Shown here piece after piece: positions 6,458 to 13,388 of a DNA stretch of 23,012 nucleotides. Source of the DNA: JACCZP01 sp050997195. Its GTDB lineage: Bacteria; Actinomycetota; Thermoleophilia; Solirubrobacterales; Thermoleophilaceae. The DNA is taken from positions 1 to 23,012 of the forward strand of contig JBPCRE010000259.1 of NCBI GenBank assembly GCA_050997195.1, read 5' to 3'. The notes beneath the pieces were generated by a model. The model was not told the origin of the DNA and did not search any database. It saw only the letters and a program-made list of their open reading frames with translations. Both the position numbers and the translations under genes were made by a program. Numbering within the stretch: the stretch's first letter is position 1; each line of letters starts with the position of its first letter.

Positions 6458-7917
6458 TGGGTGGCCACCGCGCGACCCGCCAGCCGGGCGGCGATCGCGT
6501 TGGTGGGCGCCACGATCGCCCCCGCCCGCCGGAGCTCGCCGGTCTGCCTCGAGCCGTCCTGGGGATCCTCGTCGGTGCCGCACACGTGGAGCACGACCAC
6601 CGTGCCCGCCTGGCATGCGCCTTCGATGGCCGGGCCGAGCTCCGCGCTCGGGTCCTCGTGCGAGCCGTAGCCGAGCACCACGTCGAGCAGGATGCAGCCC
6701 ACCTCTGCGTCCTCGCCCGCCTCGGTGATCCGCTCGGCCCGGTCGTCGAGGGCCACCATGGGATGGGGGCGCCCCTCGGTGTACTCCTCCTCGCCGAGGT
6801 CGAGCAGCTCGTGGCTCGACTCCTCGTCCTCGCCCGAGAGGTTCCCGGCCACCGGGCCCACGAGCCCGCGCAGGAGCTCGAGCGACTCGTAGGCGAGGGT
6901 GCCGCCCGAGTAGAGCGCGCGCACCGAGCGCCCGGCGCTCTCCACGCGCCTGGCCTCCTGGTCGAGGACCTCGTGCAGATCGGCCTCCTCCGGCGGCGAG
7001 ACCCCGGCCGCCGCGTACGCCGCGGCGTCGAGGGTCGAGTGCACCGGGAAGGGCGCGTCGTCCAACTCTGCGCCCACGAACGCGGCGATCACCGGCTTGC
7101 TTGTGGGGAGGGGATCGGCGAGGGCGCGCACCACCTCGGGGTCCGGCGGCTTCGAGACGAGCAGCATCGACTCGGTGCTCTCGTCCTCGTCGAGCAGCTC
7201 CATCGCGGCGCGGAACATCAGCCCACCGATCTCGGGCGTGAGGTCGCGCCCGCCCACGCCGATGATCTGCGACACGCCACCCCCCGCCGCGTCGATCAGG
7301 CACGCCACCTCCTGGGCTCCCGTGCCCGCGGCGGCCACCACGCCGATGCTCCCCGCGCGCACCTTGTTGGCGAAGCCGAGCCCCACGCCTCCGAGCATCG
7401 CCGTGCCCGCGCCGGGGCCCATCATGAGCAGGCCGTGCTCGACGGCGCGAGCCTTGAGCGCGCGCTCGTCGTCGGTGGACACGTGGTCGGAGAAGAGGAA
7501 CACGTGCAGCCCCGCCGAGATCGCGCGATGGGCCTCGAGCGCGGCGTACTCCCCGGGCACCGAGACCATGGCGAGGCCGGCCGTCGGAGCCGAGGAGAGC
7601 GCCGCGGCGAGGGTCCTCGGAGCGTGCTCGGCCTCCCCGGACCCTCCCCCGGGCTCGCCGCCGGCGAGGGCGCGCTCGGCCTCGCTCAACGACTCTTGGG
7701 CTGCGTCCTCTTCACCGCGAACGGCCACCACCACGTCGCTCGGGGATGCGTCCACCTCCACGCCCGCGTCCCGGAGGTACTCGAGGTTGGCCGGCGTGCC
7801 CATGCCGATCTCCGAGCGCTCGACCCCTTCTCGCCCGCGGATGTCCTTGGCGAGGCCCATGAGCCGCACGCTGTCGGCGTAGCGACCGGTGATGACGCGC
7901 ACGTGCCACTCGCTCAC
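6454..7917 (-). CDS. fdrA: FdrA family protein (AllF-like, oxamate carbamoyltransferase subunit)
   Basis: A 487-residue member of the FdrA/succinyl-CoA-synthetase-like family. Two Rossmann-like halves are visible. The first carries GPGAGTAMLGGVGLGFAN and SQIIGVGGRDLTPEIGG (the ligase CoA-domain-like core). The second carries RALYSGGTLAYESLELL, GRPHPM and LLDVVLGYGSHEDPSAEL, all characteristic of FdrA. E. coli FdrA (AllF) is about 555 residues and is reported to be one of three proteins forming oxamate carbamoyltransferase, which phosphorolyses oxalurate to oxamate and carbamoyl phosphate. The adjoining carbamate kinase, plus DUF1116 and DUF2877 proteins in this window, support that role or a closely related ureide substrate. 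Start and stop overlap both neighbours as GTGA (GTG at 7917), so stoichiometric co-expression with the kinase is likely. The substrate here is inferred. Confidence 0.92.
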   Translation of the reverse strand: MSEWHVRVITGRYADSVRLMGLAKDIRGREGVERSEIGMGTPANLEYLRDAGVEVDASPSDVVVAVRGEEDAAQESLSEAERALAGGEPGGGSGEAEHAPRTLAAALSSAPTAGLAMVSVPGEYAALEAHRAISAGLHVFLFSDHVSTDDERALKARAVEHGLLMMGPGAGTAMLGGVGLGFANKVRAGSIGVVAAAGTGAQEVACLIDAAGGGVSQIIGVGGRDLTPEIGGLMFRAAMELLDEDESTESMLLVSKPPDPEVVRALADPLPTSKPVIAAFVGAELDDAPFPVHSTLDAAAYAAAGVSPPEEADLHEVLDQEARRVESAGRSVRALYSGGTLAYESLELLRGLVGPVAGNLSGEDEESSHELLDLGEEEYTEGRPHPMVALDDRAERITEAGEDAEVGCILLDVVLGYGSHEDPSAELGPAIEGACQAGTVVVLHVCGTDEDPQDGSRQTGELRRAGAIVAPTNAIAARLAGRAVATQ

Positions 7918-8900
7918 CCGGCCACCTCCCGGGGAGCGGAGAGCACCGACGGGCCCTGGGTGTCGGGCACGATCGACGAGCCCCGCTCGCCCGCCAGGGC
8001 CTCGACCACGTCATCGGGCGCAGCGATCACGGCCCGGCCGCCGCTGCCCTCGACGAAGCGGATGGCCGCCTCCACCTTCGGGCCCATGCTGCCGCTCGGG
8101 AAATGGCCCTCGGATAGATAGCGCCTGGCGTCGGTCACCGTGAGCCGCTCGATCTCGCGGTGGTCGGGCCCGCCGAAGTCGAGCGCCACGCGCTCGACGC
8201 CCGTGAGCATCACGAGCGCGTCGGCGCCGATGGCGGCCCCGAGCGCGGCGGCGGAGCGATCCTTGTCGATCACCGCGTCGGCTCCGTTCATCGAGCCGTC
8301 ACCGTCATCGCCTCCGTGGCGCGACACGGGGATCCCGCCGCCTCCACCGGCGATCACCAGGATCCCGTGCTCGGCTAGCACCCGCACGGCCTCCACCTCG
8401 AGGATCTCGACCGGCTCGGGGCTCGGCACCACGCGGCGGTAGCCCCGGTCGGCGTCCTCGATCACCGCCCAGCCGCGCTCTCCGGAGAGCCGCTCGGCGT
8501 CTTCCTGCGCGTAGAAGGGCCCGATCGGCTTGGTGGGGATCGAGAACTCCGGGTCGTTCTCGTCCACCACCACCCGGGTGAGGATCGTGGCCGTGCGCAC
8601 GCTCGCGTCCACGGCCATCACCGCCTGCTGGAGCAGGTAGCCGAGCTCGCCCTGGGTCATGGCCCCGAGCACGTGCATTGGCAGCGGCGGCACGGACTCG
8701 TCGGCCGCGCGGTGCTGGATCCCGAGGGCGCCGATCTGCGGCCCGTTGCCGTGGGTGAGCAACAGCTCGTGGCCGAGCTCGGTGTGGAGGGGCAGGATGG
8801 CTCGCGCGGCGGCCGTGGCGTTCTCGTACATCTGGTCGTAGGTGCCCCGCTGACCCTCGAGGGTCAGGGCGTTGCCGCCGAGGGCCACGAGCACCTTCAC
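7914..8900 (-). CDS. arcC: Carbamate kinase
   Basis: A 328-residue amino-acid-kinase-fold enzyme, slightly longer than the roughly 310 of typical carbamate kinases. Motifs are VALGGNAL at the N-terminus (phosphate loop), LLTHGNGPQIG, the insert with IPTKPIGPFY, VIAGGGGGIPV, the nucleotide-binding DKDRSAAALGAAIGADALVML, and SGSMGPKVEAA near the end. It interconverts carbamoyl phosphate + ADP and ATP + carbamate, the latter decaying to ammonia and CO2. Next to fdrA it most likely drains carbamoyl phosphate made by the Fdr/All complex, giving one ATP per carbamoyl group, as in E. coli anaerobic allantoin use. There are no arginine deiminase genes here. The GTG at 8900 (GTGAAGGTGCTC) overlaps the regulator stop; upstream in-frame codons lie within the regulator gene. 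Confidence 0.95.
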   Translation of the reverse strand: MKVLVALGGNALTLEGQRGTYDQMYENATAAARAILPLHTELGHELLLTHGNGPQIGALGIQHRAADESVPPLPMHVLGAMTQGELGYLLQQAVMAVDASVRTATILTRVVVDENDPEFSIPTKPIGPFYAQEDAERLSGERGWAVIEDADRGYRRVVPSPEPVEILEVEAVRVLAEHGILVIAGGGGGIPVSRHGGDDGDGSMNGADAVIDKDRSAAALGAAIGADALVMLTGVERVALDFGGPDHREIERLTVTDARRYLSEGHFPSGSMGPKVEAAIRFVEGSGGRAVIAAPDDVVEALAGERGSSIVPDTQGPSVLSAPREVAG

Positions 8901-9502
8901 GACGTGGACCTGATCGTGAGCCACACCGCGCGGGCCGGCTCCTCGGCGGGGTTGCACCAGGCGTGCGGGCGGTCCGTGCGGAAGTGGATCGAGTCGCCGG
9001 GATCGAGTCGGTAGCGCTCGCCCTCGATCGTCCACTCCATCGTTCCCTCGAGCACCAGCATGAGCTCCTCCCCCGGGTGGTTCATCGGCTCCTCTCCGCT
9101 CGAGGCGCGCGGCTCGACGGTGGCCGCCGCGCCGGCCAGGAAGAAGGGCCCGTAGCGGCCGGCCACGCTCTCGAGCGTCACGCCGGACTTCGAGGTCGTC
9201 AGGAGCGAGCGGGCATCGCGGCGGGTGACCGCGACCGGTCGCAGGCGGTCGTGCTCCTCGATCAGGTACGCCACGCTGCGTCCGAGCGCCCCGGCGATGC
9301 GCATCAGGCTGGTGATCGTCGGGGTCATCCCCTTCTTCTCGATCTTGTGGATGGCGGCCGGGGATACCCCCGCCCGGCGCGAGAGCTCCTGGAGCGACCA
9401 GCCGCGTTCGTGGCGCAGTGCGGCGATGCGAGGCCCGATCGCCGAGACGGTTCCCTCGACCGAGGAGGGCGGGATCGAGTCAAGTTGTGCGATGTTGCTC
9501 AT
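8897..9502 (-). CDS. XRE-family transcriptional regulator with C-terminal cupin
   Basis: A 201-residue two-domain regulator. Residues about 20-75 form the helix-turn-helix (IGPRIAALRHERGWSLQELSRRAGVSPAAIHKIEKKGMTPTI, in the Cro/C1 pattern). A linker leads to a cupin_2 barrel at about 130-195 with HPGEELMLVLEGTMEW and LDPGDSIHF and an HAW metal/ligand-site histidine. Such regulators often sense a small catabolic substrate in the cupin and control amine, amino acid or ureide pathways. It is the first gene of the minus-strand run, and its stop overlaps the carbamate kinase start. The ATG at 9502 was chosen because of GGAG six bases upstream and because it leaves the promoter free. The inverted repeat at 9512-9535 overlaps its predicted -10, which suggests autoregulation. 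It may also control the divergent Nit1-type genes. Confidence 0.9.
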   Translation of the reverse strand: MSNIAQLDSIPPSSVEGTVSAIGPRIAALRHERGWSLQELSRRAGVSPAAIHKIEKKGMTPTITSLMRIAGALGRSVAYLIEEHDRLRPVAVTRRDARSLLTTSKSGVTLESVAGRYGPFFLAGAAATVEPRASSGEEPMNHPGEELMLVLEGTMEWTIEGERYRLDPGDSIHFRTDRPHAWCNPAEEPARAVWLTIRSTS

Positions 9503-9511
9503 CGAAAGCTC

Positions 9512-9535
9512 CGGTCGGCGACGAGAAGCCGACCG
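9512..9535. promoter_or_regulatory. Inverted repeat, candidate operator of the XRE-cupin regulator
   Basis: CGGTCGGC (9512-9519) and GCCGACCG (9528-9535) form a perfect 8+8 bp inverted repeat with an 8-nt spacer, 10 nt upstream of the regulator's ATG. It covers part of the predicted -10 and the expected transcription start of the minus-strand operon. CCGGTCGG recurs at 9587-9594, so a second half-site may exist nearer the divergent promoter. Confidence 0.5.
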
Positions 9536-9560
9536 TAGCCGTTTCCCATGGTGCACGCAA
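9532..9560 (-). promoter_or_regulatory. Predicted sigma-70-type promoter for the regulator/carbamate kinase/fdrA operon
   Basis: On the minus strand TTGCGT (9560-9555) is followed after 17 nt by TACGGT (9537-9532). Both keep the most conserved bases (TTG and TA...T). Transcription would begin near 9525, about 23 nt before the ATG and inside the inverted repeat. Confidence 0.45.
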
Positions 9561-9611
9561 GCTCGATGCGCGGCTGGACCTCGTGGCCGGTCGGGTGCTC
9601 CCACCTGTCGC

Positions 9612-9640
9612 TTGACCCGGGCGGCCGGAGCCGTTATGAA
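9612..9640 (+). promoter_or_regulatory. Predicted sigma-70-type promoter for the Nit1-type gene run
   Basis: TTGACC (9612-9617), a 17-nt spacer and TATGAA (9635-9640) are a good match to housekeeping -35 and -10 elements. The start would lie near 9647, leaving a leader of about 50 nt that ends with GGAGGG seven bases before the GTG at 9699. Confidence 0.55.
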
Positions 9641-9698
9641 GGGTGTTCGCTCAGGACACGATTCGGCGCTCCGCCTAGGTGCGCGGGAGGGAGAGAAA

Positions 9699-10184
9699 GT
9701 GGCAGACCTTCAGGAGAGCATGCAGGGATCGGGCACGACGATCTACAAGGACGACGGGAAGACCTTCGAGGACATCAAGGCCGAGCCGGGCGAGAAGGCG
9801 TTTACCTTCATGCACACGGTGCCCTTCGAGGGCTCGGTGGGCCTCGTGAACCTCCTCACCACCACCCGGCTGGTGCGGAAGGGCTTCGACACGACCCTCG
9901 TCCTTTACGGACCGGGGATCCTCATGGCCTCCGGCACGCGAGGTTTCCCCAACGTGGGCGACGAGGCGTTCCCCGGGCACATGGCCATCAACAACCAGGT
10001 GAAGACGCTGGTCGAGGAGGGCGCCACCGTTCACGCCTGCCGCTTCGCCGCCGGCGCGCTGTACGGCTTCCGGGAGGACGACTTCATGGAGGGAATCAAG
10101 CCGTTCCACCCGCTCGACGTGCTCGACTCGGCTCTGTACGCCTGGCGCAACAAGGCGTTCCAGTTGAACACCTGGACCCTCTAG
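9699..10184 (+). CDS. nitB: Sll0783/MSMEG_0572 family nitrogen-starvation response protein (NitB-like)
   Basis: A 161-residue protein of the DsrE-like Sll0783/MSMEG_0572 family (TIGR04044), the marker gene of Nit1 clusters. Supporting segments are FTFMHTVPFEGSVGLVNLL, TTLVLYGPGILMASGTRGFP, a HMAINNQVKTLVEEGA stretch and CRFAAGALYG. In Synechocystis, Sll0783 is induced by nitrogen starvation and needed for normal polyhydroxybutyrate accumulation. In cyanide-assimilating pseudomonads the homologous first gene of Nit1C is called nitB. The biochemical role is not established. The GTG start at 9699 has GGAGGG (9686-9691) at ideal spacing, which decides it over upstream in-frame codons. It is the first gene of the plus-strand run under the promoter at 9612-9640. 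Only 3 nt separate it from the next gene. Confidence 0.9.
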   Translation: MADLQESMQGSGTTIYKDDGKTFEDIKAEPGEKAFTFMHTVPFEGSVGLVNLLTTTRLVRKGFDTTLVLYGPGILMASGTRGFPNVGDEAFPGHMAINNQVKTLVEEGATVHACRFAAGALYGFREDDFMEGIKPFHPLDVLDSALYAWRNKAFQLNTWTL

Positions 10185-10187
10185 CCC

Positions 10188-10817
10188 TTGGCTGAGGTCG
10201 TCGCGGCGCGGGAGGCCGTGATCGCCGGGTGGCGTCGCGCGGAAGCGGCGATCTATCCGGCGGTCATGGTCAACGCCGCGCTCTACCAGCAGTACGTGCA
10301 GGTCATCCGCGCGGTGGTGGACGAGCTGGCCGACGTAAAGACCGAGGACGACCTGGTCCGGTCCTGGTACGAGCATCCGTCCGTGGCCAAGGAGGCGGCC
10401 GAGCGCCTGGCCGTGCCCCTGCGCACGGTCATGGACTTCGAGCAGCTGCGCGACGCCGCCTACGCCCAGCGCCACCGCGACGTCGTCCGGTCTCGGGGGA
10501 AGGAGATCGCCATGGAGCGCCTCGAGGAGGCCCGGCGGACCCAGGCCGCGTGGGTCGTGCTCTTCGACGACGCCACGCCGCTCGGCTCGCACCGCCTCGA
10601 GATGCACGTACGCACGGGCAAGGCCATCCACGCCTCGACCACGGTCGAGCTCGACGCCGGGAAGGCGACCTACGAGCTCGAGGCCGTGAGCCTCGATCCG
10701 AAGACCGGAGCCTGGCTCCTCGACCTCCCCCCCATCGTTCCCCAAAAACGCTACGACACCGAGGAGGAGTGGCTGGCTCGCACCGAGCAGCTCCGCTCCA
10801 CGCTCGAGAAGGAGTGA
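10188..10817 (+). CDS. Unrecognised protein, helical N-terminus and beta-rich C-terminus, in the Nit1-type operon
   Basis: I do not recognise this 209-residue protein. It sits 3 nt after the Sll0783-like gene and 1 nt before the amidohydrolase, where canonical clusters have the nitrilase. Residues 1-125 look all-helical with conserved-looking aromatic and charged residues (AIYPAVMVNAALYQQYVQVI, SWYEHPSVAKEAAERL). Residues about 135-209 look like beta strands (AAWVVLFDDATPLGSHRLEMHV, ASTTVELDAGKATYELEAV) and end in an acidic helix. There is no nitrilase Glu-Lys-Cys triad and no signal peptide. It is not the MSMEG_0570 family. The start is uncertain: TTG 10188 gives the full frame without a Shine-Dalgarno; GTG 10218 and ATG 10266 are alternatives. 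It may be a subunit or scaffold for the amidohydrolase. Confidence 0.8.
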   Translation: MAEVVAAREAVIAGWRRAEAAIYPAVMVNAALYQQYVQVIRAVVDELADVKTEDDLVRSWYEHPSVAKEAAERLAVPLRTVMDFEQLRDAAYAQRHRDVVRSRGKEIAMERLEEARRTQAAWVVLFDDATPLGSHRLEMHVRTGKAIHASTTVELDAGKATYELEAVSLDPKTGAWLLDLPPIVPQKRYDTEEEWLARTEQLRSTLEKE

Positions 10818-10818
10818 A

Positions 10819-11688
10819 GTGGCCACCACCTACCAGAACCCCAAGAACGTCTTCGACGCCCATTGCCACATCGGGGAGATCCCGCCCTACAAGTTCTACG
10901 ACATGGAGCACCCCGTCAAGCCCATCGTCTACGACTACCCGGACACGAGGTCCTTCGTGAAGGACCACATGGACGAGTTCGGGATCGAGCGGGCGCTCGT
11001 GATGTCGAACTACGGAGTGCCCGACCACGAGCTGTCCTTCAACCTGAACGACGTGGTCATGGATGCCGCCACGTCCTCGGATCGCATCCTCGCCGGAATC
11101 TGGGTGTCCTTCCTGCCCCAGAACGCCGAGCACACGCGCAAGGCGCTCGAGCTCTGCACCGAGAAGCGCGTGGTGGCGCTGAAGACCACGTTCCTGCTCG
11201 GCGGCAACCCGGACCCGGGCTCCTGGGACGAGGAGACCAAGCAGATCGTGGACGAGATCTTCGACGTCTGCGAGCGCGAGGACCTCGTGTTCCACTTCCA
11301 CACGAGCCCCGGTGGGAACTCCGACATCAACAACTTCATCCCCCTCGTGGAGGCGTACGGCAAGCGCTACAAGATCTACCTGGTCCACTTCGGCGGCGGG
11401 GTGTCGGGTCACATCAAGCTGGTGCCCAAGTTCCTCGACTGGGTGCGCGAGGGCTACCAGGTCTACACCGACCTCTCGTGGTCGGTGGGCTTCGGCGGGC
11501 GCTGGCTGCTCACCGAGATCGAGAAGCAGGGCATCGGCGGGGACCGGGTGTTCTTCGGCTCCGACGAGCCGTGGTCCGACTTCATGGGCGAGTTCTGGAA
11601 GATCAACGGAACCCGCGGCATCTCCCAGGAGCTCAAGGAGCGGGTCTTCTGGCAGAACTACGACGAGCTCTTCGCCGGCCGTGGTTGA
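10819..11688 (+). CDS. Amidohydrolase family 2 (TIM-barrel metal-dependent hydrolase)
   Basis: A 289-residue TIM-barrel hydrolase of the amidohydrolase_2 (PF04909) type. The metal ligands are visible in order: His15-x-His17 in FDAHCHIGE after strand 1, His in VFHFHTSPGG (about residue 159), His in YLVHFGGG (about 193), and the catalytic Asp in FFGSDEPW after the eighth strand. Family members hydrolyse C-N bonds or decarboxylate, often on ring compounds. Embedded in a Nit1-type operon and near a carbamoyl-transfer module, opening of a cyclic amide or ureide is plausible, but the substrate is unknown. The GTG at 10819 follows AAGGAG (809-814 of that kilobase) and starts one base after the previous stop. 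Its TGA overlaps the radical SAM start. It seems to take the place of the nitrilase in the canonical cluster. Confidence 0.9.
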   Translation: MATTYQNPKNVFDAHCHIGEIPPYKFYDMEHPVKPIVYDYPDTRSFVKDHMDEFGIERALVMSNYGVPDHELSFNLNDVVMDAATSSDRILAGIWVSFLPQNAEHTRKALELCTEKRVVALKTTFLLGGNPDPGSWDEETKQIVDEIFDVCEREDLVFHFHTSPGGNSDINNFIPLVEAYGKRYKIYLVHFGGGVSGHIKLVPKFLDWVREGYQVYTDLSWSVGFGGRWLLTEIEKQGIGGDRVFFGSDEPWSDFMGEFWKINGTRGISQELKERVFWQNYDELFAGRG

Positions 11689-12874
11689 GCCCTCGCCGGC
11701 CGTGGAGCGCTCCCCGGAGGGAGCGCTCCAGCTCGACGATCGGCAGCTCGTGGTCGAGCTGCAGTCGCTCGGCATCCGCGTGCACGAGGAGGTGGGCGAC
11801 TGGCTCGACGGACGCAAGGGAGGCGCGGGACCCTCGGACGCGGGCTTCATCTTCGTCCGCGGCCTCCCCCTCACCGTGCCCATGCACGCCGGGTACGCCG
11901 GCGCCTCGCCCTACGAGCTGCGGGCGGGCGAGGGACGCAAGGGCCGGCTCTACCGGGCCGAGCAGTACGTGGGCCCGGTCACCGTGCCCCCGCGGCCGAA
12001 GATCTACGACCTCGAGACCGCCGAGGGCGTGCCCTACTGGAAGATCGCCCTGCTCCACCTCGACTCGATCGCCTCGACGGTGGTGCAGAAGTGCATCTAT
12101 TGGGACACCCCCGAGCAGTGCGGCTTCTGCGGGATCGAGCTCACGCGTGGAGAGCAGACCATCCCCGTGAAGACGCCGGAGCAGCTCGCCGAGGTGGCCA
12201 CGGCGGCCCGCGACCTCGACCACGCCGTGGACGTGACGCTCACCACCGGCTCGATCAACCGCCGCGACCGCGGGGCGCTCTACATCAGCAGGTGCGCCGC
12301 GGCGGTCAAGGAGGCCTCGGGCCTACCGGTGCAGGTGCAGTTCGAGCCGCCCGACGACCTCGACGTGCTCCAGCACGTGAGGGACGCGGGCGTGGACTCG
12401 GTGGGCATCCACATCGAGACCTTCGATCCCGAGGTATTGGCGCGCGTGGCCCCCGGCAAGGCGCAGAGCGGCGTCGAGGGCTACTTCCGCACGTGGGAGC
12501 GGGCGGTGTCGGTGTTCGGCGAGGGTCGGGTCTCGACCTACGTGATCCTCGGCATGGGCGAGCGTCCGGAGCTGATCGAGGAGGGCTGCCGGAGGGCCAT
12601 CGACATGGGCGTCTACCCCTTCGTGGTCCCCCTGCGGCCGGTGCCGGGCTCGCTGATGGAGGACGCCGAGCCCCCGCCGGCCGACTACGTGGCCGGCATC
12701 TACAAGCAGGTGGCGGCACACCTGGCCGAGCGCGGGTTCGACCACACGAGCGCGGCCGCGGGCTGCGCCCGCTGCCAGGCCTGCTCGGGCCTCTCGGCGT
12801 GGGAGCGGGTCTTCCGCAAGGAGGAGCGCGGTGGGCCGGACGGTCTCTTTCCCGTCGTCCAGAGCGCCGGCTAG
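11681..12874 (+). CDS. nitD: MSMEG_0568/Sll0785-family radical SAM protein of Nit1 clusters (NitD-like)
   Basis: A 397-residue radical SAM protein. The [4Fe-4S] ligands are in KCIYWDTPEQCGFCGIE, a non-standard C-x8-C-x2-C (Cys138, Cys147, Cys150) typical of TIGR04043 rather than C-x3-C-x2-C. Downstream are VTLTTGSINRRDRG, QVQFEPP, GIHIETFDPEVL and VSTYVILGMGE, the usual SAM-barrel strands. A C-terminal CARCQAC (Cys362, 365, 368) could hold an auxiliary cluster. The reaction of this family is not established to my knowledge. The GTG start at 11681 overlaps the amidohydrolase stop by 8 nt; GTG 11702 in frame is an alternative. The end overlaps the GNAT gene by 44 nt, and the Shine-Dalgarno of that gene lies within this coding region. 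A long open frame extends further upstream but lies inside the amidohydrolase. Confidence 0.92.
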   Translation: MVEPSPAVERSPEGALQLDDRQLVVELQSLGIRVHEEVGDWLDGRKGGAGPSDAGFIFVRGLPLTVPMHAGYAGASPYELRAGEGRKGRLYRAEQYVGPVTVPPRPKIYDLETAEGVPYWKIALLHLDSIASTVVQKCIYWDTPEQCGFCGIELTRGEQTIPVKTPEQLAEVATAARDLDHAVDVTLTTGSINRRDRGALYISRCAAAVKEASGLPVQVQFEPPDDLDVLQHVRDAGVDSVGIHIETFDPEVLARVAPGKAQSGVEGYFRTWERAVSVFGEGRVSTYVILGMGERPELIEEGCRRAIDMGVYPFVVPLRPVPGSLMEDAEPPPADYVAGIYKQVAAHLAERGFDHTSAAAGCARCQACSGLSAWERVFRKEERGGPDGLFPVVQSAG

Positions 12875-13388
12875 AGCGCGGGGGGCGGACGCCCGCCCCC
12901 TCGTGAGCTGCCGGCTCACGGAGTCGGCCGAGGATCTCCGGGCGCACCTGAGGATCCGCCACGAGGTGTTCGTGGTCGAGCAGCGGATCTTTCCCGTAAG
13001 CGACGAGGACGAACGCGACGGCCACGCCCTCTCGGTGCTCGGGCTCTGCGAGGCGGAGGCGGTGGGTGCGGTGCGGCTGTACCCACTCGAGGACTCCGGC
13101 CTGTGGAAGGGAGACCGCCTCGCCGTGCTGCCGGCCTTCCGCGGCTGCCGGGTGGCGGCGCCGCTCGTGCACTTCGCGGTGGCCACGGCGGCCGCGTGGG
13201 GCGGGCACACCATGCTCGCCCGGGTCCAGACCGCCAACGTGAGCTTCTTCACCGCGCTGGGCTGGCGGCGCGACGGCCCCGAGGAGCTCTACGTGGGGCT
13301 CACCCACCAGCCCATGGCCATCGAGCTTGTGCACGCAGGCGCGCCGGACCCGCCTTCGCCGCCCGACCTCAGGAGCCGAGGCCGGTGA
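12831..13388 (+). CDS. nitE: MSMEG_0567/Sll0786-family N-acetyltransferase (NitE-like)
   Basis: A 185-residue GNAT-fold protein. RIRHEVFVVEQRIFP near residue 42 is the characteristic N-terminal GNAT segment of this family, followed by AVGAVRLYP, a WKGDRLAVLPAFRGCRVAAPLV acetyl-CoA-binding region (in which the R/Q-x-x-G-x-G/A loop reads RGCRVAA) and VQTANVSFFTALGW. It is the fourth Nit1-cluster family in the plus-strand run. In some genomes (MSMEG_0567) this domain is fused to the AIR-synthase-like domain; here the two are separate genes on opposite strands. The start is GTG 12831 because AAGGAGG (12818-12824) lies six to seven bases upstream inside the radical SAM gene. The 3' end overlaps the convergent AIR-synthase-like gene by 20 nt. 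Residues 1-25 are low-complexity and may be flexible. Confidence 0.87.
   Translation: MGRTVSFPSSRAPARARGADARPLVSCRLTESAEDLRAHLRIRHEVFVVEQRIFPVSDEDERDGHALSVLGLCEAEAVGAVRLYPLEDSGLWKGDRLAVLPAFRGCRVAAPLVHFAVATAAAWGGHTMLARVQTANVSFFTALGWRRDGPEELYVGLTHQPMAIELVHAGAPDPPSPPDLRSRGR

Noticed and set aside
6454..7917. FdrA gene as a simple succinyl-CoA synthetase alpha subunit
   Set aside because: The GRPHPM and LLDVVLGYG segments, the length and the adjacent carbamate kinase point to FdrA; no beta-subunit gene is nearby.
7914..8900. Carbamate kinase as part of an arginine deiminase pathway
   Set aside because: No arginine deiminase, ornithine carbamoyltransferase or antiporter gene is in the window; the neighbour is fdrA.
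10188..11688. Divergent nitrilase hidden in the slot between the Sll0783-like and radical SAM genes
   Set aside because: Neither protein has the Glu-Lys-Cys triad context; the second has a complete amidohydrolase HxH...H...H...D set.
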